Positions 1 to 8,664 are shown, counted from the first letter of the stretch. The stretch is 19,951 bases of DNA from Balneolales bacterium (GCA_007131625.1 SLQC01000356.1:1-19951); one strand, 5' to 3'. Notes: generated from the letters alone by a model not told the origin. Translations and numbers: made by a program.

Positions 1-193
1 CAGATTAAGAATAAATAATAAAATTGAACTGTTTCAATGATTATTCCACCGTTACTATCCTGTACATTCAAAGGATTCTTGATTATTAAAGACTCATTCA
101 AAGTCAATGCCAACAATTTACAATCGCATAATAACATAAAAGCACTTATTTACGTGAAAAACACTGCAGTTCCATAAGCAAGTTCGCTACCAA

Positions 194-1378
194 TTACAAC
201 AATTTCAAAATAATCGCGTCAACCAGTACAATCCCTTTAGCAGTTAATCGCAACGGATCAACAGGCGCAACCAGTCCCTCTTTTCGAAATAATTCGAGTT
301 GTTTCCTCTGGGTGATATTCAAAGAATAATTATAGCGGGACGACAACTCTGATTCCGACACTCCTTCGCGGGTCCGCAATCCCATCATGATGCGCTCATT
401 GGCAAGTGTTTGCAAAGTAAGAGACTCTTGACCAGCGAAGGACTCTCGGATTTCTGGCTGATTCACTTTTTTGGGATTTTGTGAGGCAAACACTTGTCCA
501 TATGCGTGAATATCTGGCGAATTGTTGAAGCGAATCGCGGATTTTCTGTCACCTGCCCAAAAAAAAGAGTGGGCGGCCGGACCCAGTCCCAGATAATTTT
601 CATGCTGCCAGTACGCTGAGTTGTGCACAGCTTCGTGCCCGTGTTTCGCAAAATTGCTCACTTCATATTGTCGGATGTCGTGCTTCTCCAGCTTCTCCCG
701 AATCAGGTGGAATTGCGCGGCTACATCGTCATCATCCGCCGGTTTCAATCGTCCCAGTTTGTGTTGTTTTCCGAGGCGCGTTTTCGGCTCGATCGAGAGC
801 GCGTAAGCCGAAATGTGTGGAGGCCGGTACGCCAAGAGCTGACGAAGGTCATCCCGTAATTGCTTCATTGTCTGCCTCGGATTTCCAAATATCAGATCCA
901 CACTGAACGATGTAAATCCGGTATCCGATACCAGCTCAAGTGCGTGATGTGCCTGCCGGGATGTGTGTGCGCGGTGCATGAACTCAAGCAGGTCGGGCTG
1001 AAACGACTGCACCCCTATACTCAAGCGCGTAACTCCCAAATGCTTCAGTCCGTGCAGATAACCCGCCGAAATATCCTCGGGATTCACCTCGACCGTGAAT
1101 TCACAGAGCCGGGACAGATCAAACCGTTGTCGAAGTACATCGATCAACCGCTCAAATTGATCCAGAGACAACCGCGACGGTGTGCCACCCCCAAGATAAA
1201 TTGTCTGCATTGGCTCCGATGAAAATGAGCAGAAGTCGGGTAAGATGGTATCCGACATAATTTCATTCACCAATGCATCCACAAATATCGGTATCAGCTG
1301 ATCCCGAGTCACAAAATAGAAATCGCAATACGAGCACGCCTGTTTGCAAAACGGAATGTGAATGTAGATGCCGCTCAC
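194..1378 (-). CDS. hemW: HemW-type radical SAM protein (heme chaperone, formerly 'oxygen-independent coproporphyrinogen III oxidase-like')
   Basis: The 394-residue product opens with the radical SAM cluster motif CxxxCxxC (C11, C15, C18 in CKQACSYC), preceded by the typical IYIHIPF strand. GGGTPS (residues 63-68) is the SAM-binding glycine motif. Further on, the HNxxYW..YLGLGPAAHS stretch is typical of HemW rather than of genuine HemN. HemW proteins bind heme and a 4Fe-4S cluster in the cytoplasm and are thought to deliver heme to respiratory enzymes. Length fits the family (about 380-400). The start is GTG (complement of 1376-1378), chosen because the conserved domain begins at once; AGGT lies about 7 bases upstream. 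It is the last of the minus-strand genes here, and the 193 bases beyond its stop show no gene. Family assignment is confident; the physiological role is family knowledge. Confidence 0.93.
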   Translation of the reverse strand: MSGIYIHIPFCKQACSYCDFYFVTRDQLIPIFVDALVNEIMSDTILPDFCSFSSEPMQTIYLGGGTPSRLSLDQFERLIDVLRQRFDLSRLCEFTVEVNPEDISAGYLHGLKHLGVTRLSIGVQSFQPDLLEFMHRAHTSRQAHHALELVSDTGFTSFSVDLIFGNPRQTMKQLRDDLRQLLAYRPPHISAYALSIEPKTRLGKQHKLGRLKPADDDDVAAQFHLIREKLEKHDIRQYEVSNFAKHGHEAVHNSAYWQHENYLGLGPAAHSFFWAGDRKSAIRFNNSPDIHAYGQVFASQNPKKVNQPEIRESFAGQESLTLQTLANERIMMGLRTREGVSESELSSRYNYSLNITQRKQLELFRKEGLVAPVDPLRLTAKGIVLVDAIILKLL

Positions 1379-1516
1379 GAAATTACCTGACCGATGGTTT
1401 ATGTTTCAGAGATACTTTTTTTGCAAGTTATACACCGAATGATATTATGCAAGGATATCCCGGAAACTTTCCCATTAGTCGGGATTCAAAGTTGTTGCTA
1501 TTCAGCAAAAAAGACA

Positions 1517-2695
1517 TCAATCATCAGTCACCAAATAGAAAGGCTGCGTGTAGATAGTCCCCTCACTGCCTTCAATTTCAGCTCTGACAAACAAACTATA
1601 TTCCGGTATATCCGAATCCGAGATTGAAAAGCCATGGTGGATCGTTTCGGTTTCGTCGGTATTCGGATTATGTGTCCTCCATCTGATTTCGTCAACCAGA
1701 TTGTCGTTGTCAATTGTCAAAGCTACCCGGTGGTCTGAAACTTCTACATCTATGATATTGAATGCTCTTCTATTATACTGTTCAGAGGGCTTCCAGAGAT
1801 AGGAGTAACCATTTTGCAGCGCTTCCATCACATCCGGTGCAGAGCCGTCCTGGATATCAGGATGCATCGAGCCCGGTCGAAAATTTTCCAGCAATATCAC
1901 ATCTCGATTCCAGGCCAGGGTACCCTCATGATGCATATCATCTTCACCATACAACCAAATAGGTCTTTCAGCACCTCCAAGCAAATGTTGGACTTTGTCA
2001 TAAAAAGCGCGGTCTTCCGGGTGATTATCTTCTCTATTGTAGATGGACTGTCCTATCAGAATATCATACCTCAAATACTTATCGACATACCAGTGAGCGG
2101 TCAACCCCCACCTTTCAACATATCGACCGGGATGGGCAAGGTAGGCGAACCCGCCGAGCTCTTTGATTTTTTCGAAGGAATCAATTTGCGTATCGCCATC
2201 ATAGGAAAGAGCATTAAACACGCTGATGGTATGATGATGACCAGATAGTTCATTTCCTTCCACTGAGACCATTCCTAGTTCCACGGGATCACGGTCTTCC
2301 CACGGTTCGTTGTGTATTTCCTCGTAAGTCATGTTGTCTTCCGTCGGGTTTTCAACATGCTTGATGGTCTCATAAAGCTCGGAAAGTTTGGTCCAGGGAT
2401 AAATGGTATTTATATAATCACTGGGTACATCATAGCTATGGGCGGCCAATGTCAGAATTTCATAGCCTTCTTCGTGGTACCGGTCGACGGTCTGGTGGGG
2501 ATCATATTCTTCATTTCCAAGACCAGGATGGGTGTGAAATTCAGAATCATGATGTGTTATTTCACTCCAATTCAGATCCTCGTAAGGTGATGTGAATGTT
2601 CTGTGCGGAGATTCTGAACATCCGACAATTGCAAAAACCGGTATGGTAAACAGACCTATTAATTGATTGACTCCTTGCTTTGATTTACGTGACAT
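1517..2695 (-). CDS. exported lipoprotein with PHP-like metal-dependent phosphoesterase domain
   Basis: The product has 392 residues. It begins with a basic N-terminus, a hydrophobic segment (about residues 12-25) and a lipobox-like IVGC with Cys26, so it should be a lipoprotein outside the cytoplasm. Residues about 50-255 carry PHP-type metal-binding signatures in the expected order: HTH (H54, H56), AAHS (H86), VEGNE (around E147) followed by HHH (153-155), AHPG (H188) and GEDDMHH (around D252-H255). PHP domains hydrolyse phosphoester bonds with two or three metals; the substrate here cannot be told. The C-terminal roughly 100 residues look beta-rich and are probably an accessory domain. The ATG start has no Shine-Dalgarno sequence. 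It lies 138 bp from hemW and 323 bp from the upstream gene, so it is probably transcribed on its own. Most known PHP proteins are cytoplasmic, so the lipoprotein form is a little unusual. Confidence 0.8.
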   Translation of the reverse strand: MSRKSKQGVNQLIGLFTIPVFAIVGCSESPHRTFTSPYEDLNWSEITHHDSEFHTHPGLGNEEYDPHQTVDRYHEEGYEILTLAAHSYDVPSDYINTIYPWTKLSELYETIKHVENPTEDNMTYEEIHNEPWEDRDPVELGMVSVEGNELSGHHHTISVFNALSYDGDTQIDSFEKIKELGGFAYLAHPGRYVERWGLTAHWYVDKYLRYDILIGQSIYNREDNHPEDRAFYDKVQHLLGGAERPIWLYGEDDMHHEGTLAWNRDVILLENFRPGSMHPDIQDGSAPDVMEALQNGYSYLWKPSEQYNRRAFNIIDVEVSDHRVALTIDNDNLVDEIRWRTHNPNTDETETIHHGFSISDSDIPEYSLFVRAEIEGSEGTIYTQPFYLVTDD

Positions 2696-3018
2696 GTTTT
2701 TGGCAGGTATATTTTTGGTTTTTAATTGTTAAAAAAAGCTCTGGTATACTGTTCTTTTTTTATAGTAACAATGTAAACTCGATACCGTACCGGATATTGT
2801 AATAATATTGTCAATCACGTATCTGTGTCGATCTGTTTCGGTGCCGATTACGTGTCGTTATCGATCTGTGTGAGTACTATTTTTCATGCCATTTGCGGCA
2901 GAATAATTAAGGTATTATAATTTATTAATAATACCGTGATTGTATAAACAGCTGTATGGATTTAAGTCGTTTATACAGTTAACATTAATGATGATTCCGG
3001 TGGATTAAAGAGAGAATT
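2696..3018. other. 323-bp intergenic region, AT-rich, no gene seen
   Basis: This gap separates two minus-strand genes. I see no convincing frame on either strand. It holds a direct repeat TCGATCTGT (2828-2836 and 2861-2869, 33 bp apart, about three helical turns), an AT-rich inverted repeat GGTATTAT/ATAATACC (2911-2918 with 2928-2935) and a longer-range inverted repeat (2941-2977). It should contain the promoter of the PHP lipoprotein gene and the transcript end of the membrane-protein gene, but I cannot place either precisely. Confidence 0.6.
2941..2977. repeat. inverted repeat TGTATAAAC / GTTTATACA
   Basis: Perfect 9-bp arms (2941-2949 and 2969-2977) are separated by 19 bp. The repeat lies about 42-78 bp beyond the stop of the upstream minus-strand membrane-protein gene. 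No T-run follows in the minus-strand direction, so it does not read as a standard terminator; an operator is equally possible. Confidence 0.45.
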
Positions 3019-3936
3019 TCATTTCGTAATCGGTCGCCAGTAAGTACGTGCGATGTGCGCGGTATTACCGACAACAAACAGAAATGCTTCGCCAAACAGG
3101 AACCAGAGGCGCGATGTTAGTGCAATGGTGGTGGCTTCGGCGACGCTGAGCCCAAGCTGGTTCAGATAAATTACAATCATCGTTTCGCGAATCCCGATCC
3201 CCCCCGGTGCAAAAAAAGCAAGCACCCCAATATTTGCAGCGAGTGGAAAGCACAAGCCGGTGAGCAGTGGTACATCCTGGGGGACCAGCGCCTGAACCAG
3301 AAAATAGAATCCGGCCGCCCATATCCCCCAGTTCAAAATGCTATACGGTACCACGCGGCGGATCATGTTCCAGTCAAGTGGCGTGATATGGACCTCCCGT
3401 TTCATCACTTTCAACATCACTTTATTGACGATATTGGGCAGCAGCGAACTGAATATGAACGGCGTAACACCCAGCCATATGAGCATTCCGGTCAAACCGC
3501 CAATTGAAAAATTTCCGGCGAGATTGTATCCGATCAGCCCGAGGAAAAACCCGACCCAAATGCTGATAATCTGCTCTTTAAAGGAGAGCAGTGAGAGCGG
3601 TCCCAGATTGTGATCACTGTGTTTTTCGACGTAAGCTGAGCGCCCGAGCAGAACCCATAGCCGTCCAGGGATGTATTTGCCGAATATGGAGAGCCCCGCG
3701 CTGGCCATGATGGTACGGTTGCGGATGTCACGATATTCCGAGCCGAGTACCTTTCCCCAGCAGACGCTGTAAAATACAAATCCTGCCCAAAGAAATATCA
3801 CGGAATAAATCAGGTAGAAATAGGAGTAGACCGTCGGACGGATCAGGTAATCGGCGTAGTAAAGCCCGACCAGCAGAAAGATCAGCGAAAAGTAAACAAT
3901 TATCTTGCTTAGATGTTTGGATAAAAACGAGGGCAA
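3019..3936 (-). CDS. integral membrane protein, UPF0104 / LPG_synthase_TM family
   Basis: The 305-residue product is mostly hydrophobic, with about seven to eight predicted membrane segments (for example residues 11-30, 38-58, 122-140, 146-170, 197-217, 226-246 and 270-292). Two motifs mark the family: GKYIPGRLW (86-94) after the second membrane segment and FAPGGIGIRE (242-251). Members include the membrane half of lysylphosphatidylglycerol synthase and many stand-alone proteins near cell-envelope glycan genes, thought to move or modify lipids. No soluble aminoacyl-transferase domain is present, so a full MprF is excluded. The start is a TTG (complement of 3934-3936): the frame is closed by a stop six codons upstream and there is no Met before the first membrane segment. 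The start is therefore less certain than the gene. The specific substrate is unknown. Confidence 0.8.
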   Translation of the reverse strand: MPSFLSKHLSKIIVYFSLIFLLVGLYYADYLIRPTVYSYFYLIYSVIFLWAGFVFYSVCWGKVLGSEYRDIRNRTIMASAGLSIFGKYIPGRLWVLLGRSAYVEKHSDHNLGPLSLLSFKEQIISIWVGFFLGLIGYNLAGNFSIGGLTGMLIWLGVTPFIFSSLLPNIVNKVMLKVMKREVHITPLDWNMIRRVVPYSILNWGIWAAGFYFLVQALVPQDVPLLTGLCFPLAANIGVLAFFAPGGIGIRETMIVIYLNQLGLSVAEATTIALTSRLWFLFGEAFLFVVGNTAHIARTYWRPITK

Positions 3937-4077
3937 AATACAGAATTTGGTTCAGGACGAACTCCCGGGTGCGAACAATGTGTGGTATCGGGACATTTCT
4001 AAATCGTATCGCGATGTGATTTCATACTATTTTGGATCAACCCGCAGCGTGCATTTCAATATATATGGGCTATCTGG

Positions 4078-4115
4078 ATTACAGAATATACAAAGTTTGT
4101 ATACTTCCGCGTAAT
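4078..4115. repeat. nested palindrome, possible operator
   Basis: TATACAAA (4087-4094) and TTTGTATA (4096-4103) form a perfect palindrome around a single G. Outside it, ATTAC (4078-4082) and GTAAT (4111-4115) form a second inverted pair. The element sits between the stop of the gamma-carbonic-anhydrase-like gene (at 4127) and the start of the membrane-protein gene (at 3936), both on the minus strand. It could be a regulator site for the latter or an AT-rich terminator for the former. No T-tract follows it on the minus strand. Confidence 0.5.
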
Positions 4116-4126
4116 GGATTTTCCGG

Positions 4127-4669
4127 CTATCGCTTGTAAAATGGGTTGGTGTCGTATGTGTCTTTTTGCTGATAGGCGCGCATGTATTTTACATAATTGT
4201 CTGAGGAAATGACGAGTGATGCGATTTCTTTGTCGGTAAGCCTGCGTACCGGTTTAGCCGGTGATCCGATGCATAGACAGCCGGAGGGCATGGTTTTTCC
4301 CGGCGGGACGAGACTTCCGGCGCCGATCAGGCAGTCAGATTCGATGATGGCCTGATCAAGGATGATGGAGCTGATGCCGACCAGCACACGGTCGTGAATG
4401 GTACATCCGTGAATAACAGCACTGTGTCCGATCGTCACTTGATTACCGATGATTGTGGGAGCGGTCTGATGGGTGACGTGTACACATGCGTTGTCCTGGA
4501 TGTTTGATCGTTCACCTATATCGATGAAGTTGACATCACCGCGCAGGGTGGCGTTGAACCAGACACTTGATTCGCTACCAATACGCACATCACCGATGAT
4601 ATCAGCGCTGGGCGCAACAAAACTGGTGTCGTCAAAATCAGGATGGGCGTTCAGAAATTCATAGATCAT
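4127..4669 (-). CDS. gamma-carbonic-anhydrase-like hexapeptide-repeat protein (YrdA/PaaY type)
   Basis: The 180-residue product is a left-handed beta-helix protein with repeated hexapeptides running from about residue 18 to 135 (for example IIGDVRIGSESSVWFNATLRGD). The three zinc-binding histidines of the gamma-CA family are visible as H64 in NACVHVTH and H82 and H87 in IGHSAVIHGC. The R43/D45 pair that holds the trimer together is in TLRGD. A helical tail (about 145-175) packs along the helix in this family. Length is normal (170-200). Members are cytoplasmic trimers; some have carbonic anhydrase activity, others act on acyl-CoA thioesters, and many have no measured activity, so the reaction is not assignable. 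The ATG start has no clear ribosome binding site. It is divergent from the AGCS symporter gene across 179 bp. Confidence 0.9.
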   Translation of the reverse strand: MIYEFLNAHPDFDDTSFVAPSADIIGDVRIGSESSVWFNATLRGDVNFIDIGERSNIQDNACVHVTHQTAPTIIGNQVTIGHSAVIHGCTIHDRVLVGISSIILDQAIIESDCLIGAGSLVPPGKTMPSGCLCIGSPAKPVRRLTDKEIASLVISSDNYVKYMRAYQQKDTYDTNPFYKR

Positions 4670-4848
4670 TTGTATAACAATTTTTTATCTGTAAAAAAAC
4701 TCTACTTGGAATAAAAAGTTCACGTCAAAATTATACCTGACATTTGAATTACGTCTTCTTTATGAATCTTATAACGCAATTTATCTGTTTTTGCGCAAAT
4801 GCCAATCTATGGTTATTATAGGCAAAATTATCAACAAATTGCTTATTC

Positions 4849-6264
4849 GTGTCATTTCTGGACTGGTTTGAATATATCGCAGTTACTTTCGCCGACGCTG
4901 CCTGGGGAATGCCGCTTTTGGTACTGCTGCTCGGTGGCGGAATTTTTTTTCTGATGTACTCCCGGTTTGTTCCTTACCGGTATTTTGGACACAGTTTACT
5001 GATCTTGACCGGTAAATACGAGGATCCAACCGCACCCGGTGATATCAACCACTTCCAGGCATTATCCAGTGCCCTGGCCGCAACAGTCGGGATGGGCAAT
5101 ATCGGCGGTGTTGCAATAGCTATCGTCATGGGGGGGCCTGGTGCCCTTTTCTGGATGTGGATAAGCGCGATTGTCGGGATGGCCACCAAATTTTTTACCT
5201 GTACTCTTGCGATAATGTACCGAGGCAAGGATTCCAGCGGCAAATTGCAGGGTGGGCCAATGTATTTCATTACCGAGGGACTCGGAAAAAAATGGCGTCC
5301 GCTCGCTGTTTTTTTTTCTGTCGCCGGACTGATCGGATGCGCTCCGATGTTTCAATCCAACCAACTCACACAAATCATGCGCGACGAGATCATGATCCCG
5401 ATCGGTGCTGTCACAACGGAAGTACACTTCTGGGGTGATTTCATCATCGGAGCAGTAATCGTTGGAATTGTCTCCTTGGTAATATTTGGCGGGATCAAAC
5501 GAATCGGACAGGTTGCCGCCAGCCTGGTGCCACTCATGGTCTTTATCTATGTCGTCTCAGTGCTCTATATCATTTTCAGTAATATAACGGAAGTTCCCTA
5601 TTACATCAGACTTATTGTATCCGATGCTTTTACCGGAAATGCTGTCGCCGGAGGTGCGGTTGGTGTGGTAATCATCACCGGTATTCGCCGGGCAGCTTTT
5701 TCCAATGAAGCCGGGATCGGTCTCGAAGCTATGGCACATGGAGCGGCCCGGACCCGCGAGCCGGTACGCGAAGGTCTGGTTGCCATGCTTGAACCCATGA
5801 TTGACACCATCATAGTCTGTTCCATGACGGCCCTGGCCATTCTCATGACCGGCGTTTGGCTGACCAGCGATGCCGATGGTGTTACCCTCACAGCCCGGGC
5901 ATTTTCCGAAGGAATCCCCTACGTCGGGGTGTACATTCTTATTCTCTGCGTGATCATATTCAGCATCACCACCATGTTCACCTACTCCTATTACGGCACT
6001 AAATGTCTGGGATTTTTGATCGGTTCCGACAAACAACACTACTACAACTATTTCTACATTTGCACTATTCTGTTCGGTGCCATCGCCTCTATTACAGCAG
6101 TTATCAACGTGATCGATGGTATGTTTGCCATGATGGCCATTCCTACCATGATCTCCTCGCTGCTGCTGTCGCCCAAAGTGTATGCGGCGGCCAAAGATTA
6201 TTTCCGTCGGTTGAAAGTTGAGGAACGCGCAATCGACGATTTTGAAGGTGACAACGACGATTGA
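4849..6264 (+). CDS. AGCS-family sodium:alanine/glycine (amino acid) symporter
   Basis: The 471-residue polytopic membrane protein has about 10-11 hydrophobic segments. Family landmarks include ALAATVGMGNIGGVAIAI, GGPGALFWMWISAIVGMATKFF (the AGCS signature region), the GGPMYFI loop and AAFSNEAGIGLEAMAHGAA. These transporters couple import of alanine, glycine or related amino acids to sodium or protons in the inner membrane. The length fits the family. The start is GTG (4849-4851); an in-frame stop lies 10 codons upstream and no ATG falls between, so this is the only good choice. No Shine-Dalgarno sequence is visible. An M14 peptidase-like gene follows 7 bp after the stop and is probably co-transcribed. 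The exact amino acid cannot be read from the sequence. Confidence 0.93.
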   Translation: MSFLDWFEYIAVTFADAAWGMPLLVLLLGGGIFFLMYSRFVPYRYFGHSLLILTGKYEDPTAPGDINHFQALSSALAATVGMGNIGGVAIAIVMGGPGALFWMWISAIVGMATKFFTCTLAIMYRGKDSSGKLQGGPMYFITEGLGKKWRPLAVFFSVAGLIGCAPMFQSNQLTQIMRDEIMIPIGAVTTEVHFWGDFIIGAVIVGIVSLVIFGGIKRIGQVAASLVPLMVFIYVVSVLYIIFSNITEVPYYIRLIVSDAFTGNAVAGGAVGVVIITGIRRAAFSNEAGIGLEAMAHGAARTREPVREGLVAMLEPMIDTIIVCSMTALAILMTGVWLTSDADGVTLTARAFSEGIPYVGVYILILCVIIFSITTMFTYSYYGTKCLGFLIGSDKQHYYNYFYICTILFGAIASITAVINVIDGMFAMMAIPTMISSLLLSPKVYAAAKDYFRRLKVEERAIDDFEGDNDD

Positions 6265-6271
6265 TATATTG

Positions 6272-7330
6272 ATGAGACGGCCCAATAAAAATAAATATTT
6301 TCAACAACTGACAAAATTGTTGGAAAACGAGCCCCTGGAAATGTGGACATACCGCCGTTTTGTTGCAGAACTTCCCCCTAACAATTTCGTAGATCTCATC
6401 GGCCAAAGCGAGAACGGAACACCGATTTACGGTTTTGTAATTGGGGAAGGTTCGAAAACAGTCAGTCTGATTGCAGGTGCCCATTCCGACGAACCGGTCG
6501 GGCCCAATACGTTGTATCGTCTCACAATCGATATGATCAATTCAACAAAAACATATTCAGATCTGCTCTCCCGCTTCCGTTTTCTTGTGATACCGCACAT
6601 CAATCCCGATGGTGACGCCAAAAACGCTGAGTGGATGACAAAGTGGCCTGATCCCACCTCTTTTATGACCGGTATGATGCGGGAACCTCCGGGACGAGAT
6701 ATCGAGTTCGGATATCCAAATATGCGAGTGGAAAATAGTGCGGCTTCGAATTTCTGGAGGCGGTTCGATCCGGCCGATCTCCATTTCAGCCTGCATGGAA
6801 TGCAGTTTTCGGAAGGTTATCTGTTGTTGATCAATGACGAATGGGAAGAGCGAACCCGCACGTGGCGGACATATTATGACCGGTCGATGCGGGTGGAAGG
6901 ATTGAAGCCACATGATCATAATCGGCACGGGGATAAAGGGTTCAATTATTTCGGACCAGGATTCACTTCAACACCCAAAGGTATAGCCATGCAGAAATTT
7001 TTCTGTGATAATGGGGACATCGAAACCGCCAGAAAGTTTCATTACAGCTCGATGGAATTTCAGCAGGAGCGCAACTCTGATGTACTCTGCATGGTTACCG
7101 AGTTTCCGCTATTTCTGGTTACACATTCGAAAACTGACGGCATTCCAGCAAATTATCTACGCTTGAAGGAGGAGTGGAGACGTTTAATGGATCGGTATTT
7201 GGATGGTAGAATCGTGCCGGAAAACGATTGGCGGCGATTGCAGTCAGAATTTGGTATAAAACCACTTTCACTGGAAAAAGCGATAAGGCTGCAGCTGTTT
7301 ACGATTCAGTCGGGGTTGGAACTCATTTGA
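6272..7330 (+). CDS. M14-family zinc carboxypeptidase-like protein
   Basis: The 352-residue product has the M14 metallocarboxypeptidase layout: HSDE (H71 and E74, the HxxE zinc motif) in GAHSDEPVG, PHINPDGD (108-115), a further zinc-ligand candidate His in DLHFSLHG (H171 or H175), and a candidate general-base Glu in MVTEFPLF (E277). There is no signal peptide, so it is probably cytoplasmic. M14 enzymes cleave C-terminal residues or, in the AspA/AstE branch, amide bonds of small acylated amino acids; the substrate here is not known. I chose ATG at 6272, 7 bp after the symporter stop, over an in-frame TTG at 6218 that would overlap the symporter by 47 bp. The close spacing suggests a two-gene unit with the amino acid symporter. 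It is convergent with the next gene. Confidence 0.82.
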   Translation: MRRPNKNKYFQQLTKLLENEPLEMWTYRRFVAELPPNNFVDLIGQSENGTPIYGFVIGEGSKTVSLIAGAHSDEPVGPNTLYRLTIDMINSTKTYSDLLSRFRFLVIPHINPDGDAKNAEWMTKWPDPTSFMTGMMREPPGRDIEFGYPNMRVENSAASNFWRRFDPADLHFSLHGMQFSEGYLLLINDEWEERTRTWRTYYDRSMRVEGLKPHDHNRHGDKGFNYFGPGFTSTPKGIAMQKFFCDNGDIETARKFHYSSMEFQQERNSDVLCMVTEFPLFLVTHSKTDGIPANYLRLKEEWRRLMDRYLDGRIVPENDWRRLQSEFGIKPLSLEKAIRLQLFTIQSGLELI

Positions 7331-7355
7331 ATTCCATTTGCAGTAGAATTCAGAT
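7325..7355 (+). terminator. hairpin at the convergent gene junction (possible bidirectional terminator)
   Basis: Arms 7325-7334 and 7346-7355 can form 10 bp (one G-U), with the perfect core TGAATTC/GAATTCA and an 11-nt loop. The arm includes the stop codon of the M14 gene. TTTT and AAAA follow at 7355-7362. The position between convergent genes 41 bp apart favours a terminator, but the stem is AT-rich and the T-run short. Confidence 0.45.
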
Positions 7356-7371
7356 TTTAAAATGATGGTTA

Positions 7372-8601
7372 TTAATGTACAATTTCCATATCCGGTGGCG
7401 AAGCGAAGGTCCTGTACTTCATGTCTATGTCCGCCTTGCCGGGGGCTTGACCGACGGTAATCCAGAATCTGTAGTTCAAATTTAAAATATCGTCTTCGGT
7501 CAAATCGTAAGGAAAATAGTACCCAAGCCGACCATACTTACGTTCTCCCATTTCAGACTTTCCGGGATTGTCAGGATGTGTAAATTGCGATGCGGTATAC
7601 ATCCTGTCTCCAATATGGAAAACCATGGCATCCCATGGGGTGATATGCAGGTTCTCCGGGAATGTTCTTCCTCTGTTTTCGTCCTCGGGTGGTATATGAC
7701 TCCAGTGCTCAGGGCGTATAAATATTGTACTTTCCGGGTTCTCAGCAACGTACTCAGCCGCACGGAAATGTACACCACCATGGTGAGAATCACCCGAAAG
7801 TTTAACGGGTCCGGCTGTTGGAAGAAGTTGTGACGAAAAATCGATCATGATTTCACCACGAGGCTGATTAAAGACTCTAATCTCCCGAATCTCCCGCACA
7901 AGCGTATTTTCATTTTGGTCTACCCACAATATCTCGAGGACATGCCCACCCATAACCGGCCCGGCAAATTCTTTCATAATCCTGTGATGTTCACTTCGTT
8001 CCCCGTCAGAAGGTGCCCAAATATTGATCCGATCAACATTATTATTGGCTTTTTCTATTCGGTTTTCTCCTGTATAGAGATAATATCCGAGGAAAATACC
8101 TCTGTGATGGGAGTGTGTGCCGCCCACCCCCTTAGTTATGAGCCCGTTTCCAACAGGATCAAATACATGGTGATACGGTTTCCTTGTAGCATCATTATTA
8201 TCTATATCAAATACAGGATGTTCGTATTGGATGACCGGTTTGTCACCAATCATCAAACGGGTTGCATCATCTTTGATTCTATTCCAATAAAAACCGCCTC
8301 CACTATTGCAATTTTGATCGGTAAAAACATCATATGAAACGGTACTTCTTTCAGGTAAATCTGCAATCCACCACAATCTTTGAGTACCATCATCCAGTAT
8401 TTCAATTTGACCAGGAGTGAACGTTCCCCCTTCATTTTTTAGACATAAAGGCGCATGCACATCAAAAGTTTCTGATTCCAGATCAATAAAAACAGGGTCA
8501 TTATTAATCTTCGCTTCAGAGCTTATAGTAAGGGTTTTCAAAGAAGCTTCACAATGAGTGCCCATTAGCAGAAGTATAAATAGTATAATGGTAATCTTCA
8601 T
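7372..8601 (-). CDS. exported DUF6807 (PmoA-like) family protein
   Basis: The 409-residue product starts with a clear Sec signal peptide (KIT, a hydrophobic stretch to about residue 15, cleavage near CEA-S). The body matches the family often labelled 'PmoA' or DUF6807: KPYHHVFDPVGNGL (about 141-154), GGTHSHHRGIF (about 160-170) and GDSHHGGVHFRAAEY (about 270-284), all rich in histidine. Despite the label it has nothing visibly in common with membrane methane monooxygenase. Family members are usually found near carbohydrate-degradation genes and Gfo/Idh/MocA dehydrogenases, as here; their reaction is not established to my knowledge. I place the start at ATG 8601 rather than the TTG at 8613, since the ATG gives a compact signal peptide. 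It lies 217 bp downstream of the Gfo/Idh gene on the same strand. Confidence 0.82.
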   Translation of the reverse strand: MKITIILFILLLMGTHCEASLKTLTISSEAKINNDPVFIDLESETFDVHAPLCLKNEGGTFTPGQIEILDDGTQRLWWIADLPERSTVSYDVFTDQNCNSGGGFYWNRIKDDATRLMIGDKPVIQYEHPVFDIDNNDATRKPYHHVFDPVGNGLITKGVGGTHSHHRGIFLGYYLYTGENRIEKANNNVDRINIWAPSDGERSEHHRIMKEFAGPVMGGHVLEILWVDQNENTLVREIREIRVFNQPRGEIMIDFSSQLLPTAGPVKLSGDSHHGGVHFRAAEYVAENPESTIFIRPEHWSHIPPEDENRGRTFPENLHITPWDAMVFHIGDRMYTASQFTHPDNPGKSEMGERKYGRLGYYFPYDLTEDDILNLNYRFWITVGQAPGKADIDMKYRTFASPPDMEIVH

Positions 8602-8664
8602 GATTTTACTCAAATATCGCAGTTAATAGTTAAAGGTTTCGTAATCCATTTATTGGCACTAATC

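Noticed and set aside
1457..1485. ATCCCG/CGGGAT inverted repeat after the PHP lipoprotein gene
   Set aside because: A 6-bp stem with a 17-nt loop and no T-run in the minus-strand direction; too weak for a terminator.
6218..6271. Longer M14 start at TTG 6218
   Set aside because: It would overlap the symporter gene by 47 bp and uses a rare start; ATG at 6272 fits better.
5557..6285. Open frame of 242 codons on the minus strand under the AGCS symporter
   Set aside because: It is antisense to the transporter, and its His/Asn/Gly-rich composition is what reverse-reading of a membrane protein gives; no family match.
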